From Parachlamydiales bacterium (GTDB lineage Bacteria > Chlamydiota > Chlamydiia > Chlamydiales > JAEYWL01), in assembly GCA_020054065.1 (NCBI GenBank), contig JAGVLX010000022.1, positions 1-38,670 on the forward strand: a stretch of 38,670 bases of DNA, given 5' to 3'. Made by a program: the position numbers and the translations under genes. Of the stretch, positions 16,259 to 25,084 are shown piece after piece; the stretch's first letter is position 1; each line of letters opens with the position of its first letter. Under the pieces are notes generated by a model that had not been told where the DNA came from, made no database searches, and was given only the letters and a program-made list of their open reading frames with translations.

Positions 16259-17507
16259 TTTTTTTTTCGTCCTCGCCGATTGCAACAATTTTTTTGCTTC
16301 GTGCGAACGAGTTTTTAACCCCTCCCTTATCGGCAAACCTATCGTTGTCATGTCGAGCAATGATGGGTGCATTATCGCGCGTTCTCGCGAAGCTAAAAAG
16401 CTAGGTATCCCTATGGGAGCGCCTGTTTTTGAATACGCCGACTTGATGAAAGCGCACGATGTTCATCTTTGCTCATCGAATTTTACTCTCTACGGCGATC
16501 TTTCCCACCGAGTCATGCGCACCTTAGAGATGATGTGCCCGGATGTCGAAATCTATTCGATCGATGAAGCTTTTATGGTATTCCCTTCTGCCCAAGATCT
16601 AAACCAGTTTCAACAAATCCGTCAGACTGTCTTGAAATGGACCGGCATTTCGGTCTCGCTTGGGGTTGGACAAACTAAAACGCTCGCTAAAATCGCCAAC
16701 GATTATGCTAAAAAGCATGCAGATGAAGGTGTTTTCGTTTTAGACGAGAACACCGATAAAGTCCTTAAAGATATGCCTGTAACGGATATCTGGGGAATAG
16801 GCAGCCGAATGGGCGCTCACTTAAACCGGCACGGAATCTTAACCGCACTTGATCTTAAATATGCCAATGATGCGTGGGTAAAAAAACACCTATCGATTGT
16901 TGGCCTGCGAACTGTATGGGAATTGCGCGGAATATCTTGTATCCCTTTCGATGAGGCTCCGTCGCCTAAAAAATCGATCACCACTTCCCGTTCGTTCGGA
17001 AAAATAGTTACTTCACTTCCGGATTTACTGGAAGCCATCGCCACTTATGCCGCTCGAGCAGGCGAGAAAGTGCGTGAACAAGGCTCCCTTACCACCTATA
17101 TGGATGTGTTCGTGACCCACAAGGCACGCGGATCAGATGAATATTTTACTCAGTTCTGCCATCAAAAACTGCCTGAGCCTTCCTCTTATACACCCTTATT
17201 GATCCACTATGCCAAACAAGCGCTGACCTCTTTGTACCGCCCAGGTTTGCATTATCGGAAGGCGGGCATCATCTTAAGCGAAATTGTAGACGAAAATTGT
17301 TATCAGCCAGATTTGCTTACTCCGATTAAACATTCTGAGAAAAAACAAAAACTGATGCATCTGATTGACACCATCAACGCCGAGCATGGCCATCAAGTCT
17401 TGCAGTTTGCCGCCGAGGGGATCGAAAAAGATTGGAAAAATAAGCAAGTCAAGAGCTCGCCCCATTATACGACCCGCTGGGATGAATTGCTGACCATTTT
17501 GATCTGA
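16236..17507 (+). CDS. umuC: Y-family DNA polymerase V catalytic subunit UmuC
   Basis: The 423-residue protein carries out translesion DNA synthesis. The palm acidic residues are present: D15 in LADCNNFFASCERVF and D110-E111 in YSIDEAF. The finger region (GCIIARSREAKKLGIPMGAP), the helix-hairpin-helix segment (VTDIWGIGSRMGAHLNRHGI), a little-finger domain and the C-terminal UmuC-specific tail are all present, and the length matches the family. The ATG at 16236 lies inside umuD, so the two are translationally coupled. A long nested palindromic element begins exactly at the stop codon. Confidence 0.95.
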   Translation: MSSTKPNNFFFVLADCNNFFASCERVFNPSLIGKPIVVMSSNDGCIIARSREAKKLGIPMGAPVFEYADLMKAHDVHLCSSNFTLYGDLSHRVMRTLEMMCPDVEIYSIDEAFMVFPSAQDLNQFQQIRQTVLKWTGISVSLGVGQTKTLAKIANDYAKKHADEGVFVLDENTDKVLKDMPVTDIWGIGSRMGAHLNRHGILTALDLKYANDAWVKKHLSIVGLRTVWELRGISCIPFDEAPSPKKSITTSRSFGKIVTSLPDLLEAIATYAARAGEKVREQGSLTTYMDVFVTHKARGSDEYFTQFCHQKLPEPSSYTPLLIHYAKQALTSLYRPGLHYRKAGIILSEIVDENCYQPDLLTPIKHSEKKQKLMHLIDTINAEHGHQVLQFAAEGIEKDWKNKQVKSSPHYTTRWDELLTILI

Positions 17508-17765
17508 ATTCAACGCAGAGACGCGGAGGCACGGAGAACGCAGAGGACCGAATAACCTCATAACGTGATGTATTTTTAAAACTCATAATATTTTCGCAAA
17601 GATAAATCCAAGGAGCAAAGCAGAAAGAAATTTTAGATAATATTCTTTGCTTCTTTTGTATTTACTTAGCGTTAAAATAAATAATAAAACGACTTAGAAT
17701 ACATCACGCGATGAGATCATTCGACACTCTGCGTTCTCTGTGACTCCGCGTCTCTGCGTTGAATT
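17507..17765. repeat. Nested palindromic MITE-like element 1
   Basis: Outer arms 17507-17545 and 17727-17765 are 39 bp and match at 37 positions as inverted repeats (AATTCAACGCAGAGACGCGG...). Pairing continues inward, imperfectly, over about 30 bp. The centre (about 17593-17675) holds a second hairpin of the CGCAAAGATAAATCCAAGGA type, also found alone at 24931 and 36498. No open frame of note lies inside. The left end starts on the last base of the umuC stop codon. This accounts for the gap between umuC and the gene at 17772. Confidence 0.8.
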
Positions 17766-17771
17766 ATTATC

Positions 17772-18005
17772 TTAATTTCTGCGGTGCCATTCGCTTAAGC
17801 GTTGGAAAAACTCGCAATCCTTCATGCACTCTTCAAATGCAGCTTGGGTTTTAGTATCGCCTCGTGACTTGCAGTAGTTGGAACACGACATCGAATCTAA
17901 CTTTCTTCCTTCAGCATTAGCCCTGCGCCATTTCTCCCAAAATCCATAGTGCTGTTTTGGTGTTGGCTGAGTTTCTTTTGAATAATAATTGGGGTCGATA
18001 AACAT
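17772..18005 (-). CDS. Small twin-CX3C protein, unknown function
   Basis: The ATG at 18005 is preferred over upstream in-frame starts because a GGAGGA ribosome-binding site lies about 6 nt before it. The 77-residue protein is unrecognised. It is hydrophilic, with a Trp/Tyr-rich first half (HYGFWEKWRRANAEG) and a second half holding four cysteines arranged CSNYC - 14 residues - CMKDC. This twin CX3C spacing is the pattern of helical hairpins pinned by two disulfides, as in small Tim chaperones and some copper-delivery proteins; I infer only the fold type, not homology. No signal peptide is visible. It lies between a palindromic element and the divergent TauE-like gene. Confidence 0.6.
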   Translation of the reverse strand: MFIDPNYYSKETQPTPKQHYGFWEKWRRANAEGRKLDSMSCSNYCKSRGDTKTQAAFEECMKDCEFFQRLSEWHRRN

Positions 18006-18246
18006 AGATTCCTCCGAATTTATTTTTTGGAGGAAAACAACAACTGTTTTCCTTTCTGTGTTCACCAGAAAGAAATAGATGGATGACACACTCCCTACGC
18101 TAGTATGACCTAGATCAGGTAGTAAGGGTTAAACACACCGTGTTTTTTCAGCCCATTATTTAGGGCACCCCTGGTGAACAAAAACAACATAAACGTTCAA
18201 GACTTTTTATCCAATGAGTGATTAATATTTGGATTTGGATGAGGCG

Positions 18247-19035
18247 ATGGATTACATCATTATTTGCTTAGCTTCCTTCTTCGTTTCTATCCTGACGCTC
18301 TTTTCGGGTTTCGGGCTTGGAACAGTATTGATGCCGGTTTTTGCGCTCTTCTTCCCATTGCCCATCGCCATTGCCGCGACGGCAGTTGTTCACCTAGCCA
18401 ATAATCTGTTCAAAGTCGCGCTTGTCGGAAAGTTGGCCAATTGGAATGTAGTAATCCGATTTGGAGTTCCCGCTATTGTTGCTTCAGCAATCGGCGCTTA
18501 CTTGTTAGGACTGGTCTCCAACCTGCCTCCTATCGCTTCTTACTCCATACATAATCACCCTTTCCCTATTACCTATCTTGGAGTTGCCATCGGATTGATC
18601 ATCATCGCTTCCTCTTTATTCGAATTGATTCCTCAACTTTCACATCTATCCTTTTCCTCTAAATGGATTCCGCTCGGAGGCATTCTTTCAGGATTTTTTG
18701 GAGGCTTATCCGGAAATCAGGGGATTTTTCGTTCAGCTTTCTTAATTAAGGCCGGATTAAAAAAAGAAGAGTTCATTGGAACGAGCGTGATCGTTAGTAC
18801 CTTTGTCGATATTGTTCGGCTTCTCGTTTATGGATGGATCGCTTTTTTCGAGAAATATACCTACGCACTATCAACCGAAATGCAGGGGATTCTCATCGCT
18901 GCCAGCCTTACAGCATTTTTGGGTTCCTATGTCGGCTCGCAAATGATCCATCAGGTCACGTTTAGGACCATACAACTGATCGTTGGTCTCATGCTTTTAA
19001 TCTTGGGAACAGCGATTGCATTAGGAATTGCCTAA
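18247..19035 (+). CDS. TauE/SafE family anion exporter (DUF81)
   Basis: The ATG at 18247 follows a GGATGAGG purine run and gives 262 residues; a TTG at 18229 would add six. The protein has about eight hydrophobic segments and the family's first-helix signature (SFFVSILTLFSGFGLGTVLMP). The internal repeat opening GGILSGFFGGLSGNQGIFRS mirrors it in the second half. Members move sulfite, sulfoacetate or other small organosulfur anions across the inner membrane. The substrate here is unknown. It stands alone, with about 90 bp to the next gene. Confidence 0.85.
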   Translation: MDYIIICLASFFVSILTLFSGFGLGTVLMPVFALFFPLPIAIAATAVVHLANNLFKVALVGKLANWNVVIRFGVPAIVASAIGAYLLGLVSNLPPIASYSIHNHPFPITYLGVAIGLIIIASSLFELIPQLSHLSFSSKWIPLGGILSGFFGGLSGNQGIFRSAFLIKAGLKKEEFIGTSVIVSTFVDIVRLLVYGWIAFFEKYTYALSTEMQGILIAASLTAFLGSYVGSQMIHQVTFRTIQLIVGLMLLILGTAIALGIA

Positions 19036-19125
19036 GCTTTAATCGCTTTTATGCTTCTCTGTGGTTAAATTTCATTCTTTACTCACAAATTGTCATAAAT
19101 CTATGGGATAAAGTATTGTACGAAC

Positions 19126-19818
19126 ATGAAAGCGTTTATTCGTAATTGGACAATATTTTTAACGGTAATCCTTGCCTTACTTCTGATTACTCAACGACTT
19201 AGCTTTTATTATGCAAATCAGCATATAGCATGGTACGACTGGATTGCTGAAGAAAATGGGATCTGGGAAACCGTACAAGCGTTATCTCTCATCCTCGCAA
19301 CTGGGATCCTTGCCTACGGCTGCTGGCATTACCACACACGCTTCCGCTCCCTGTTTTCTTTCATCGCCCCCTTGATTTTTGGGGCGTTATTTTTCTTTGC
19401 GGCGGGAGAAGAAGTGAACTGGGGCCAATTTTGGGTTAAGTTCAATCCTGAGACAGATTTCGATATCCATAATCATGATTGGGCCGGAGGACATCTGGAT
19501 GATGTTGCCAATAGTGGTCTACATTGGCTGATCTATATTTATGGGATTATCCTTCCGGTGTTAGCAGCGATTATTCCGCAAGTGAAGCAAACGCTTTATG
19601 ATTTATGCATCCCCATTCCCCCGTTTGCATTTGCACCGTTTTGCTTATTTATCATTTTTATCGATTATGGATGGTTTCACAACCATGTGCTGCAGCTGCC
19701 TTACTTTCCGCCGCCATGGAGCAATAGCGAACTCCGTGAAACCCTATTCGATTTGGTGATTTTAGGAGCCGTGATCACTCAATATCTCCGTTGGAGAGAA
19801 GGGAGTGTTCCCGCATGA
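19126..19818 (+). CDS. Multi-pass membrane protein with EEVNWGQ motif
   Basis: The 230-residue protein has about five or six membrane helices, starting with WTIFLTVILALLLI. A loop carries FAAGEEVNWGQFW, a motif I have seen in uncharacterised bacterial membrane proteins, followed by a His/Asp-rich stretch (FDIHNHDWAGGHLDDVANSG) that could bind metal. I do not know its function. Its stop overlaps the trkA ATG (ATGA), so it is co-transcribed and probably translationally coupled with trkA and trkH. A role connected to ion transport is only an inference from that. Confidence 0.7.
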   Translation: MKAFIRNWTIFLTVILALLLITQRLSFYYANQHIAWYDWIAEENGIWETVQALSLILATGILAYGCWHYHTRFRSLFSFIAPLIFGALFFFAAGEEVNWGQFWVKFNPETDFDIHNHDWAGGHLDDVANSGLHWLIYIYGIILPVLAAIIPQVKQTLYDLCIPIPPFAFAPFCLFIIFIDYGWFHNHVLQLPYFPPPWSNSELRETLFDLVILGAVITQYLRWREGSVPA

Positions 19819-21182
19819 ATATCGTGATCATTGGCGCAGGAAATATCGGCAGTTATATCGCACGCCTTCTTTCGCGCGAAAAACATAACGTCATCCTAGT
19901 CGATAAAAATGCAAAGCGCCTTCAAGAAGCTTCATGGGTCATGGATGTGGCAATCAAAGAAGGTTCAGGAACGGACTGGCAAGTCCTTGACAACTTGCTG
20001 GACCTATCACCCGACCTATTTGTTTCCTTGACCGATGACGACCATGCTAACTTGGTGGGCTGCGCCATCGCCAAAAACCTAGGCTATCCGCGCACAATCG
20101 CCCGCATCAAAGATAACCACTTTTTGAATCGCGTACGCCTTGACCTGGGACGGATTTTTGATGTCGATTATTTCATCGGACCCGAACTGCTAGTTGCCAA
20201 TGAAATCTTCAAAAATATGATCAGCCCGGGATCCCTCCGAGTCGAAAGCTTTGCCCATGGCGCTGTTCAATTACGCACCATCGTCATCCCGCAAACATGG
20301 CGTCGTTCAGAAGAAACATTAGCTGACCTCAAACTGCCGCCTGGTATTATGGTCGGCTTGATTTCACGTGAAGCAAAGACCGATGTTCCAGGCGGCTCAA
20401 ATCGGGAGATCATTTTCCCGCATGGCTACGATCGAATTCTGCCCGGCGATGAGGTCACTCTCATCGGCGAAACGGACGACATTGCCAACATCCATCAATA
20501 CTTCGGCTCGCCCTACGAACCGATCCATTCGGTGGTCATCATGGGCGGTTCCCAAACCGCTTACAACTTAGCCAAAATTTTAGAACAGCGTAATATTAAC
20601 GTCCGAATCATCGAGAAAAATTATGAACGCTGCTGTTGGCTCTCTGAACAATTAAAACATTGCACTGTGATTAATCACGACGGAACCGATCTCGACTTCC
20701 TGCTGGAAGAAAAAGTGAGTCAAGCCGATGTATTTGTTTGCTGTACCCGCTATGATGAACTTAATATCATGTCCTCTCTGTTAGCACGTGAAGCTGGTTG
20801 CGAAAATGCAATCATCCAACTCTCCAACACAGGTTATATCCCAATTGTCACCCGATTAGGAATCAACCATACTGCTTCTCCGCGGGTGATCGCGGCTAAT
20901 CGTTTACTCGCTCTTGCGTTTTCAGGCACTGTAACATCAGTGGTTTCATTGTATGAAAATCAGGCAGAAATTTTAGAAATCAATGTCTCCATGCGCTCCA
21001 AAATTGCAGGGATTCCCATTTCTGAACTCGGCCCTTTGCTGCCCAAGGATTTTCTCATTGCATGCATCCAAAACCGCGGACGTATTATGATTGCCAAAGG
21101 GGACCGTATTATCTCACCCGGCGACACCGTCATCGTGGTCAGCCACCCACGACATATTAATGAACTTGAGAAGATTTTCTAA
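19815..21182 (+). CDS. trkA: Trk potassium uptake regulator TrkA
   Basis: The ATG at 19815 (ATGA overlap with the upstream stop, AGGGAG box before it) gives 455 residues, better than an upstream in-frame start. The peripheral membrane protein gates TrkH in response to nucleotides. Two RCK units are visible: the first Rossmann fold begins NIVIIGAGNIGSYIA and the second VVIMGGSQTAYNLA near residue 235. Each is followed by an RCK_C half (for example GIPISELGPLLPKDF near the C-terminus). Length matches classical double-RCK TrkA. trkH follows after 11 bp. Confidence 0.95.
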   Translation: MNIVIIGAGNIGSYIARLLSREKHNVILVDKNAKRLQEASWVMDVAIKEGSGTDWQVLDNLLDLSPDLFVSLTDDDHANLVGCAIAKNLGYPRTIARIKDNHFLNRVRLDLGRIFDVDYFIGPELLVANEIFKNMISPGSLRVESFAHGAVQLRTIVIPQTWRRSEETLADLKLPPGIMVGLISREAKTDVPGGSNREIIFPHGYDRILPGDEVTLIGETDDIANIHQYFGSPYEPIHSVVIMGGSQTAYNLAKILEQRNINVRIIEKNYERCCWLSEQLKHCTVINHDGTDLDFLLEEKVSQADVFVCCTRYDELNIMSSLLAREAGCENAIIQLSNTGYIPIVTRLGINHTASPRVIAANRLLALAFSGTVTSVVSLYENQAEILEINVSMRSKIAGIPISELGPLLPKDFLIACIQNRGRIMIAKGDRIISPGDTVIVVSHPRHINELEKIF

Positions 21183-21193
21183 CTAAGACGATT

Positions 21194-22843
21194 ATGACCT
21201 ATAGCGAAATTTTCAAGATATTAGGGAAATTCCTAACTGGATTCTCGCTTACCCTGCTTATCCCGCTCGCTGTTGGAGTGTATTACCAATTTATCGCCGC
21301 TCCTGCCGCTCACCCCCAACCCCACAGCACATTCGCTTTTATCTACTCCTTTATCCTTTGTCTCGGGATCGGCATGTCGTTTATCATGCTGGGATCCAGA
21401 ACAGAAATCTCATTTTTATACCGCCGCGAAGGGATTGCTGCAGTTGTAATGTTGTGGTTAATCTTACCAGCGATAGGCGCTCTGCCATTTGTTATCAGCC
21501 ACACCCTTAATAATCCTGTACAAGCATATTTTGAAGCGGCCTCAGGCTTAACAACCACCGGTTCATCGATTATAACAGCCAAAAAATTCGATCCGCAATT
21601 GGGCAAAGAAATTCCCATCGTGAATACCATCAAAGGAGATACAAATACCACCTACTCCTATTATGGAACGATCGAACCTATCCGTGGCGAAAATGGAGTC
21701 ATTGTCCTTGAAGGAGTTGAAGCAATCAGCAAGGCACTCTTACTTTGGCGCAGTATGCTGCAATGGCTGGGCGGTATCGGAATCGTCGTGCTCTTTGTGG
21801 CGATTCTTCCTGCTCTTGGTGTTGGGGGTAAAATTCTATTCAATACTGAAGTCCCTGGTCCCATCAAAGAAACGCTAACCCCGCGCATTCTCGATACAGC
21901 CAAACTAATTTGGAAAGTCTATCTAGGACTTACCGTTCTTCAAATTGGATTGCTAATGGCCACCAACAAGAACATGCCGCTACTTGATGCAATCAACATT
22001 ACATTTTGCACGCTATCGACGGGTGGTTTCGCAATTAAAAATAGCAATATCGCCTTTTATGATAACGTTTGGACCGAGTGGGTCGTTATTCTATTTATGC
22101 TTTTTGGCAGTTTAAACTTTTCCCTGTACTTTTACATGGTTAAAGGTAAGTTTTTCCGGTTAAGCGACCGCGAACTCTTTGTTTTTTTAACAATCGTAAT
22201 TTCGGGCTGCCTTTTTACAGCCTACTATATTTTCGGAACGCCAAAAATTCTTTTGAACGGTAATACAGGGATTTTCAATTTACATGAAGCGCTCCGCCAT
22301 GGCTCTTTTCAATTTATTTCTGCTATCTCCGACACCGGATTTGCTACAGCAGATTATGATCGATGGCCATTTAGTGTCCAACTCATTCTGCTCGTAGCCA
22401 TGTATTTAGGGGGAATGGCTGGATCCACGACAGGGGGTATCAAAACAATACGGCTTATCCTCCTCTTCCGTACCTGCCAAGACAAAATCGAATCTCTTTA
22501 CCGTCCTAACACCGTCCGCTCTTTACAAGTCGGTCATAGGGTAGTCGATCCAAACGTCGCGATGACTGTTCTCTGCTTTTTTGCCACGCTAATCTCTTTG
22601 AGTGTGCTAGGAACTTTTTTATTGAGTGTAGATGGAGTCGATCTGGAAACCTCATTATCGGTAATTACTAGTTCGATTAATAACTCAGGTTTCGGATTTC
22701 GCGAAGCCGGCCCCACTAGTTCATTCGCTTTTCTTTCAAATTTCTCTTTGATAGTCAGCTCTTTATGGATGATTCTTGGACGTCTAGAATTCTTCGCCAT
22801 CCTTCTCCTCCTGATCCCGGCCTTCTGGAGACGGGACGGGTAA
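21194..22843 (+). CDS. trkH: Trk potassium transporter membrane subunit TrkH
   Basis: The 549-residue protein is the K+-conducting subunit of the Trk system, in the inner membrane. Its four pore repeats carry the usual filter-like segments: SGLTTTGSS, LSTGGFAI, ISDTGFAT and SSINNSGFG. The internal gate loop region GGMAGSTTGGIKTIR is present near residue 415. A hydrophilic insertion between the first pore loop and the next helix (about residues 130-180, KFDPQLGKEIPIVN) is longer than I expect. It is the last gene of the run with trkA, and ends about 75 bp before rpsT, which has its own promoter. Confidence 0.93.
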   Translation: MTYSEIFKILGKFLTGFSLTLLIPLAVGVYYQFIAAPAAHPQPHSTFAFIYSFILCLGIGMSFIMLGSRTEISFLYRREGIAAVVMLWLILPAIGALPFVISHTLNNPVQAYFEAASGLTTTGSSIITAKKFDPQLGKEIPIVNTIKGDTNTTYSYYGTIEPIRGENGVIVLEGVEAISKALLLWRSMLQWLGGIGIVVLFVAILPALGVGGKILFNTEVPGPIKETLTPRILDTAKLIWKVYLGLTVLQIGLLMATNKNMPLLDAINITFCTLSTGGFAIKNSNIAFYDNVWTEWVVILFMLFGSLNFSLYFYMVKGKFFRLSDRELFVFLTIVISGCLFTAYYIFGTPKILLNGNTGIFNLHEALRHGSFQFISAISDTGFATADYDRWPFSVQLILLVAMYLGGMAGSTTGGIKTIRLILLFRTCQDKIESLYRPNTVRSLQVGHRVVDPNVAMTVLCFFATLISLSVLGTFLLSVDGVDLETSLSVITSSINNSGFGFREAGPTSSFAFLSNFSLIVSSLWMILGRLEFFAILLLLIPAFWRRDG

Positions 22844-22850
22844 TATCTCT

Positions 22851-22879
22851 TTGACGAATTTGTTTCGACCGCCTATAAT
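22851..22879 (+). promoter_or_regulatory. Consensus promoter of rpsT
   Basis: TTGACG (22851-22856) and a perfect TATAAT (22874-22879) are separated by 17 bp, close to the ideal housekeeping sigma consensus. The rpsT ATG is 40 bp downstream with a TGAGG ribosome-binding site. Confidence 0.8.
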
Positions 22880-22919
22880 CAATCCTCCTAAACTATTTAT
22901 TTCAAACCATTGAGGAATA

Positions 22920-23213
22920 ATGGCAGACAAAAAAGACAAAGAACAAAAAAAAGTACGCCGCCCTTCAGCAGCTAAAAGAGATCTCCAACATGAAAAAAGA
23001 CGTTTGAGAAACCGTGCTTTTACTGGGAAAGTCCGTGCAGCAATCCGTAGTTTTGATGAAGTTGTCAAGAAAGGCGACGCTAAAGAGATTGAAACCAGCC
23101 TGAATAGTGTTTACAGCTTAATGGATAAAGGGGTTAAGCACGGAGTGTACAAAGCTAACAAGGCCGGCCGCACTAAATCCCGTATCGCTGCTAGAGCTCA
23201 CGCTAAGAAGTAA
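22920..23213 (+). CDS. rpsT: 30S ribosomal protein S20
   Basis: The 97-residue, strongly basic protein binds 16S rRNA early in 30S assembly. The conserved parts are RRPSAAKRDLQHEKRRLRN, then SFDEVV and the second half with SVYSLMDKGVKHGVYKANKA followed by RTKSRIAARAHA. The helical pattern and length fit S20, and the wording resembles chlamydial S20 as I remember it. It has its own near-perfect promoter, so it is expressed apart from trkAH. No clear terminator follows. Confidence 0.95.
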   Translation: MADKKDKEQKKVRRPSAAKRDLQHEKRRLRNRAFTGKVRAAIRSFDEVVKKGDAKEIETSLNSVYSLMDKGVKHGVYKANKAGRTKSRIAARAHAKK

Positions 23214-23308
23214 TTGCAACATAACGAAAAAACATATTATCGGGCTGCCTGATCCCATTTATACGATGGATTCTTGCAGCTCTATGTATTTAAAGATTTT
23301 TGATTTTT

Positions 23309-24892
23309 ATGCGTCATTTACGTTTTATTCTGTTTTTATTCACCATCAGTTTCTCGCTAACCGCCACCGAGCTGCCTCAGCCTCACATGACGTTGATGGT
23401 CCCAATGCGGGATGGAACGGAACTTCCGACTGATATCTATCTACCGTACACTGACGCAAAAAATTGTCCCTGCATTCTTATTCGTTCTCCGTCCGGACGT
23501 CTCCTCTACAAAGAAGCTTATGTTCCATTGAGCCAAGCGGGTTATGTGGTTGCCATCCAAGCTACCCGTTCCTATCTCGACACTTCAGGTAAAACATTTC
23601 CTTTCGTTCATGACGGTTGGGGAGCTCAGCAGGATGGTTACGACAGTGTGGAATGGTTAGCCAAACATCCTATCACCAATGGTAAAGTCGGGACGTATGG
23701 TTTCTCAGCGATGGGGATCACTCAATTGTTGATGGCGCCGACCGCTCCACCAAGCTTGCGCTGCCAATACATTGCCTGGGCAGCGTCAAATATTTATGAC
23801 CATGGAATCCATTGCGGCGGTCAGTTGTACAAAAGTCAAATCGATGGATGGTTGGGCATGTATGCTAAAGACCCATCGGTCGTTCAATTCGTCTACAACA
23901 ACAATGTTTACAATGATTTTTGGAGATCTTTAGATTCCTTGCCTGTTTCCCAAACGGTCAATGTTCCGGCTATTCATTACGGCGGATGGTACGATACCTT
24001 CTCTCAAGGAACGATCGATGCATTTCTCTCACGCGAACAAAATGGCGCACAAGGAGCACGCAACAACCAGATTTTGATCATGGGCCCCTGGACTCATCCC
24101 TATACAAAAATGGTGATGCAGTTTCCTGAAAATTCAGCGAATCCGCCGGTGGACATCTCGCCTATCACTTTTTTTAACCACTATCTAAAAAATGATACGG
24201 AATCACCCTATCACTTGCCAAAAGTGATCTATTATGTCATGGGTACTTTGGACGGAACTCCTTCTTCAGGGAATGTATGGAAAACTGCAGATAGCTGGCC
24301 GATTGCGGCTGAAACTGTCCCGTTGTACATCCATCCTCATGGCAGGCTGTCAAAGCAAGAACAAATCGGGAATCATCAAATTCAGTTCCATTACAATCCC
24401 AATGATCCTACCCCGACGATTGGAGGCAGAAACCTGTTCTTAGAATCAGGACCAGCCGACCTGCGTGCCGTTGAAGGACGTGACGATGTCATGACCTTCA
24501 CTTCGGAACCGTTAACCCACGACACGGAAGTGACCGGACGGATTTTTGCTACCCTCTTTTTGACCAGCGACCGTGATTCTACCGATGTTGCCCTCCGTTT
24601 GTCCGATGTGTATCCTGACGGAAAAAGCGTGTTGATTGCCGATAGCATTACAACCTTATATGATTTGTCGAAATCGAAACCGAAAGAAGCGAAGCTTGAC
24701 CTATGGACCACATCGCAAGTGTTTGCAAAAGGACACAGGATCCGTATTTCCATTTCGGGATCAAATTATCCACGTTTCGACAAAAACACTAATGTAGGCT
24801 TACACTACATTGGGCCAGCCCCTATCGCGCACAATACGTTGATCTCCTCAAAAGATTATCCGTCCCGTATCGATCTGCCGACTGTTAAATAA
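23309..24892 (+). CDS. Exported CocE/NonD family alpha/beta hydrolase
   Basis: The ATG at 23309 gives 527 residues and a clean signal peptide (MRHLRFILFLFTISFSLTA); a TTG at 23300 would add three. The protein belongs to the CocE/X-Pro dipeptidyl acyl-hydrolase group. The opening strand VPMRDGTELPTDIYLP is characteristic, the nucleophile is S133 in GTYGFSAMG, an aspartate lies in GGWYDTFSQGT, and a histidine in GPWTHPY completes a likely triad. The C-terminal jelly-roll domain typical of the group covers the last 200 residues. It may cut acyl or peptide bonds in the periplasm. The substrate is unknown. Confidence 0.9.
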   Translation: MRHLRFILFLFTISFSLTATELPQPHMTLMVPMRDGTELPTDIYLPYTDAKNCPCILIRSPSGRLLYKEAYVPLSQAGYVVAIQATRSYLDTSGKTFPFVHDGWGAQQDGYDSVEWLAKHPITNGKVGTYGFSAMGITQLLMAPTAPPSLRCQYIAWAASNIYDHGIHCGGQLYKSQIDGWLGMYAKDPSVVQFVYNNNVYNDFWRSLDSLPVSQTVNVPAIHYGGWYDTFSQGTIDAFLSREQNGAQGARNNQILIMGPWTHPYTKMVMQFPENSANPPVDISPITFFNHYLKNDTESPYHLPKVIYYVMGTLDGTPSSGNVWKTADSWPIAAETVPLYIHPHGRLSKQEQIGNHQIQFHYNPNDPTPTIGGRNLFLESGPADLRAVEGRDDVMTFTSEPLTHDTEVTGRIFATLFLTSDRDSTDVALRLSDVYPDGKSVLIADSITTLYDLSKSKPKEAKLDLWTTSQVFAKGHRIRISISGSNYPRFDKNTNVGLHYIGPAPIAHNTLISSKDYPSRIDLPTVK

Positions 24893-24930
24893 TAGCTTCA
24901 AAACGCATCGTTTTAAGCATTTATTATATA

Positions 24931-25028
24931 TTTTTAACGCAAAGATAAATCCAAGTAGCAAAGAAGCAAAGAATACATCTAAAATTCTTTGCTTCTTTGC
25001 TCCTTTTGTATCTTCTTTGCGTTAAAAA
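24931..25028. repeat. Palindromic element, CGCAAAG type, copy 1
   Basis: Arms 24931-24974 and 24984-25028 pair over about 44 bp with a few mismatches around a 9-nt loop. Both ends read TTTTTAACGCAAAGA. The same arm type forms the centre of the element at 17507 and recurs at 36498. It follows the CocE-like gene and would fold into a long hairpin in the transcript, which could end transcription. Confidence 0.8.
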
Positions 25029-25084
25029 TAAATATCAGGCATCTTAAAAATATTTAACACTATGAGATAGACAAAGGTTAACCC

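Noticed and set aside
23214..23300. Terminator after rpsT
   Set aside because: No stable stem followed by a T-run could be found.
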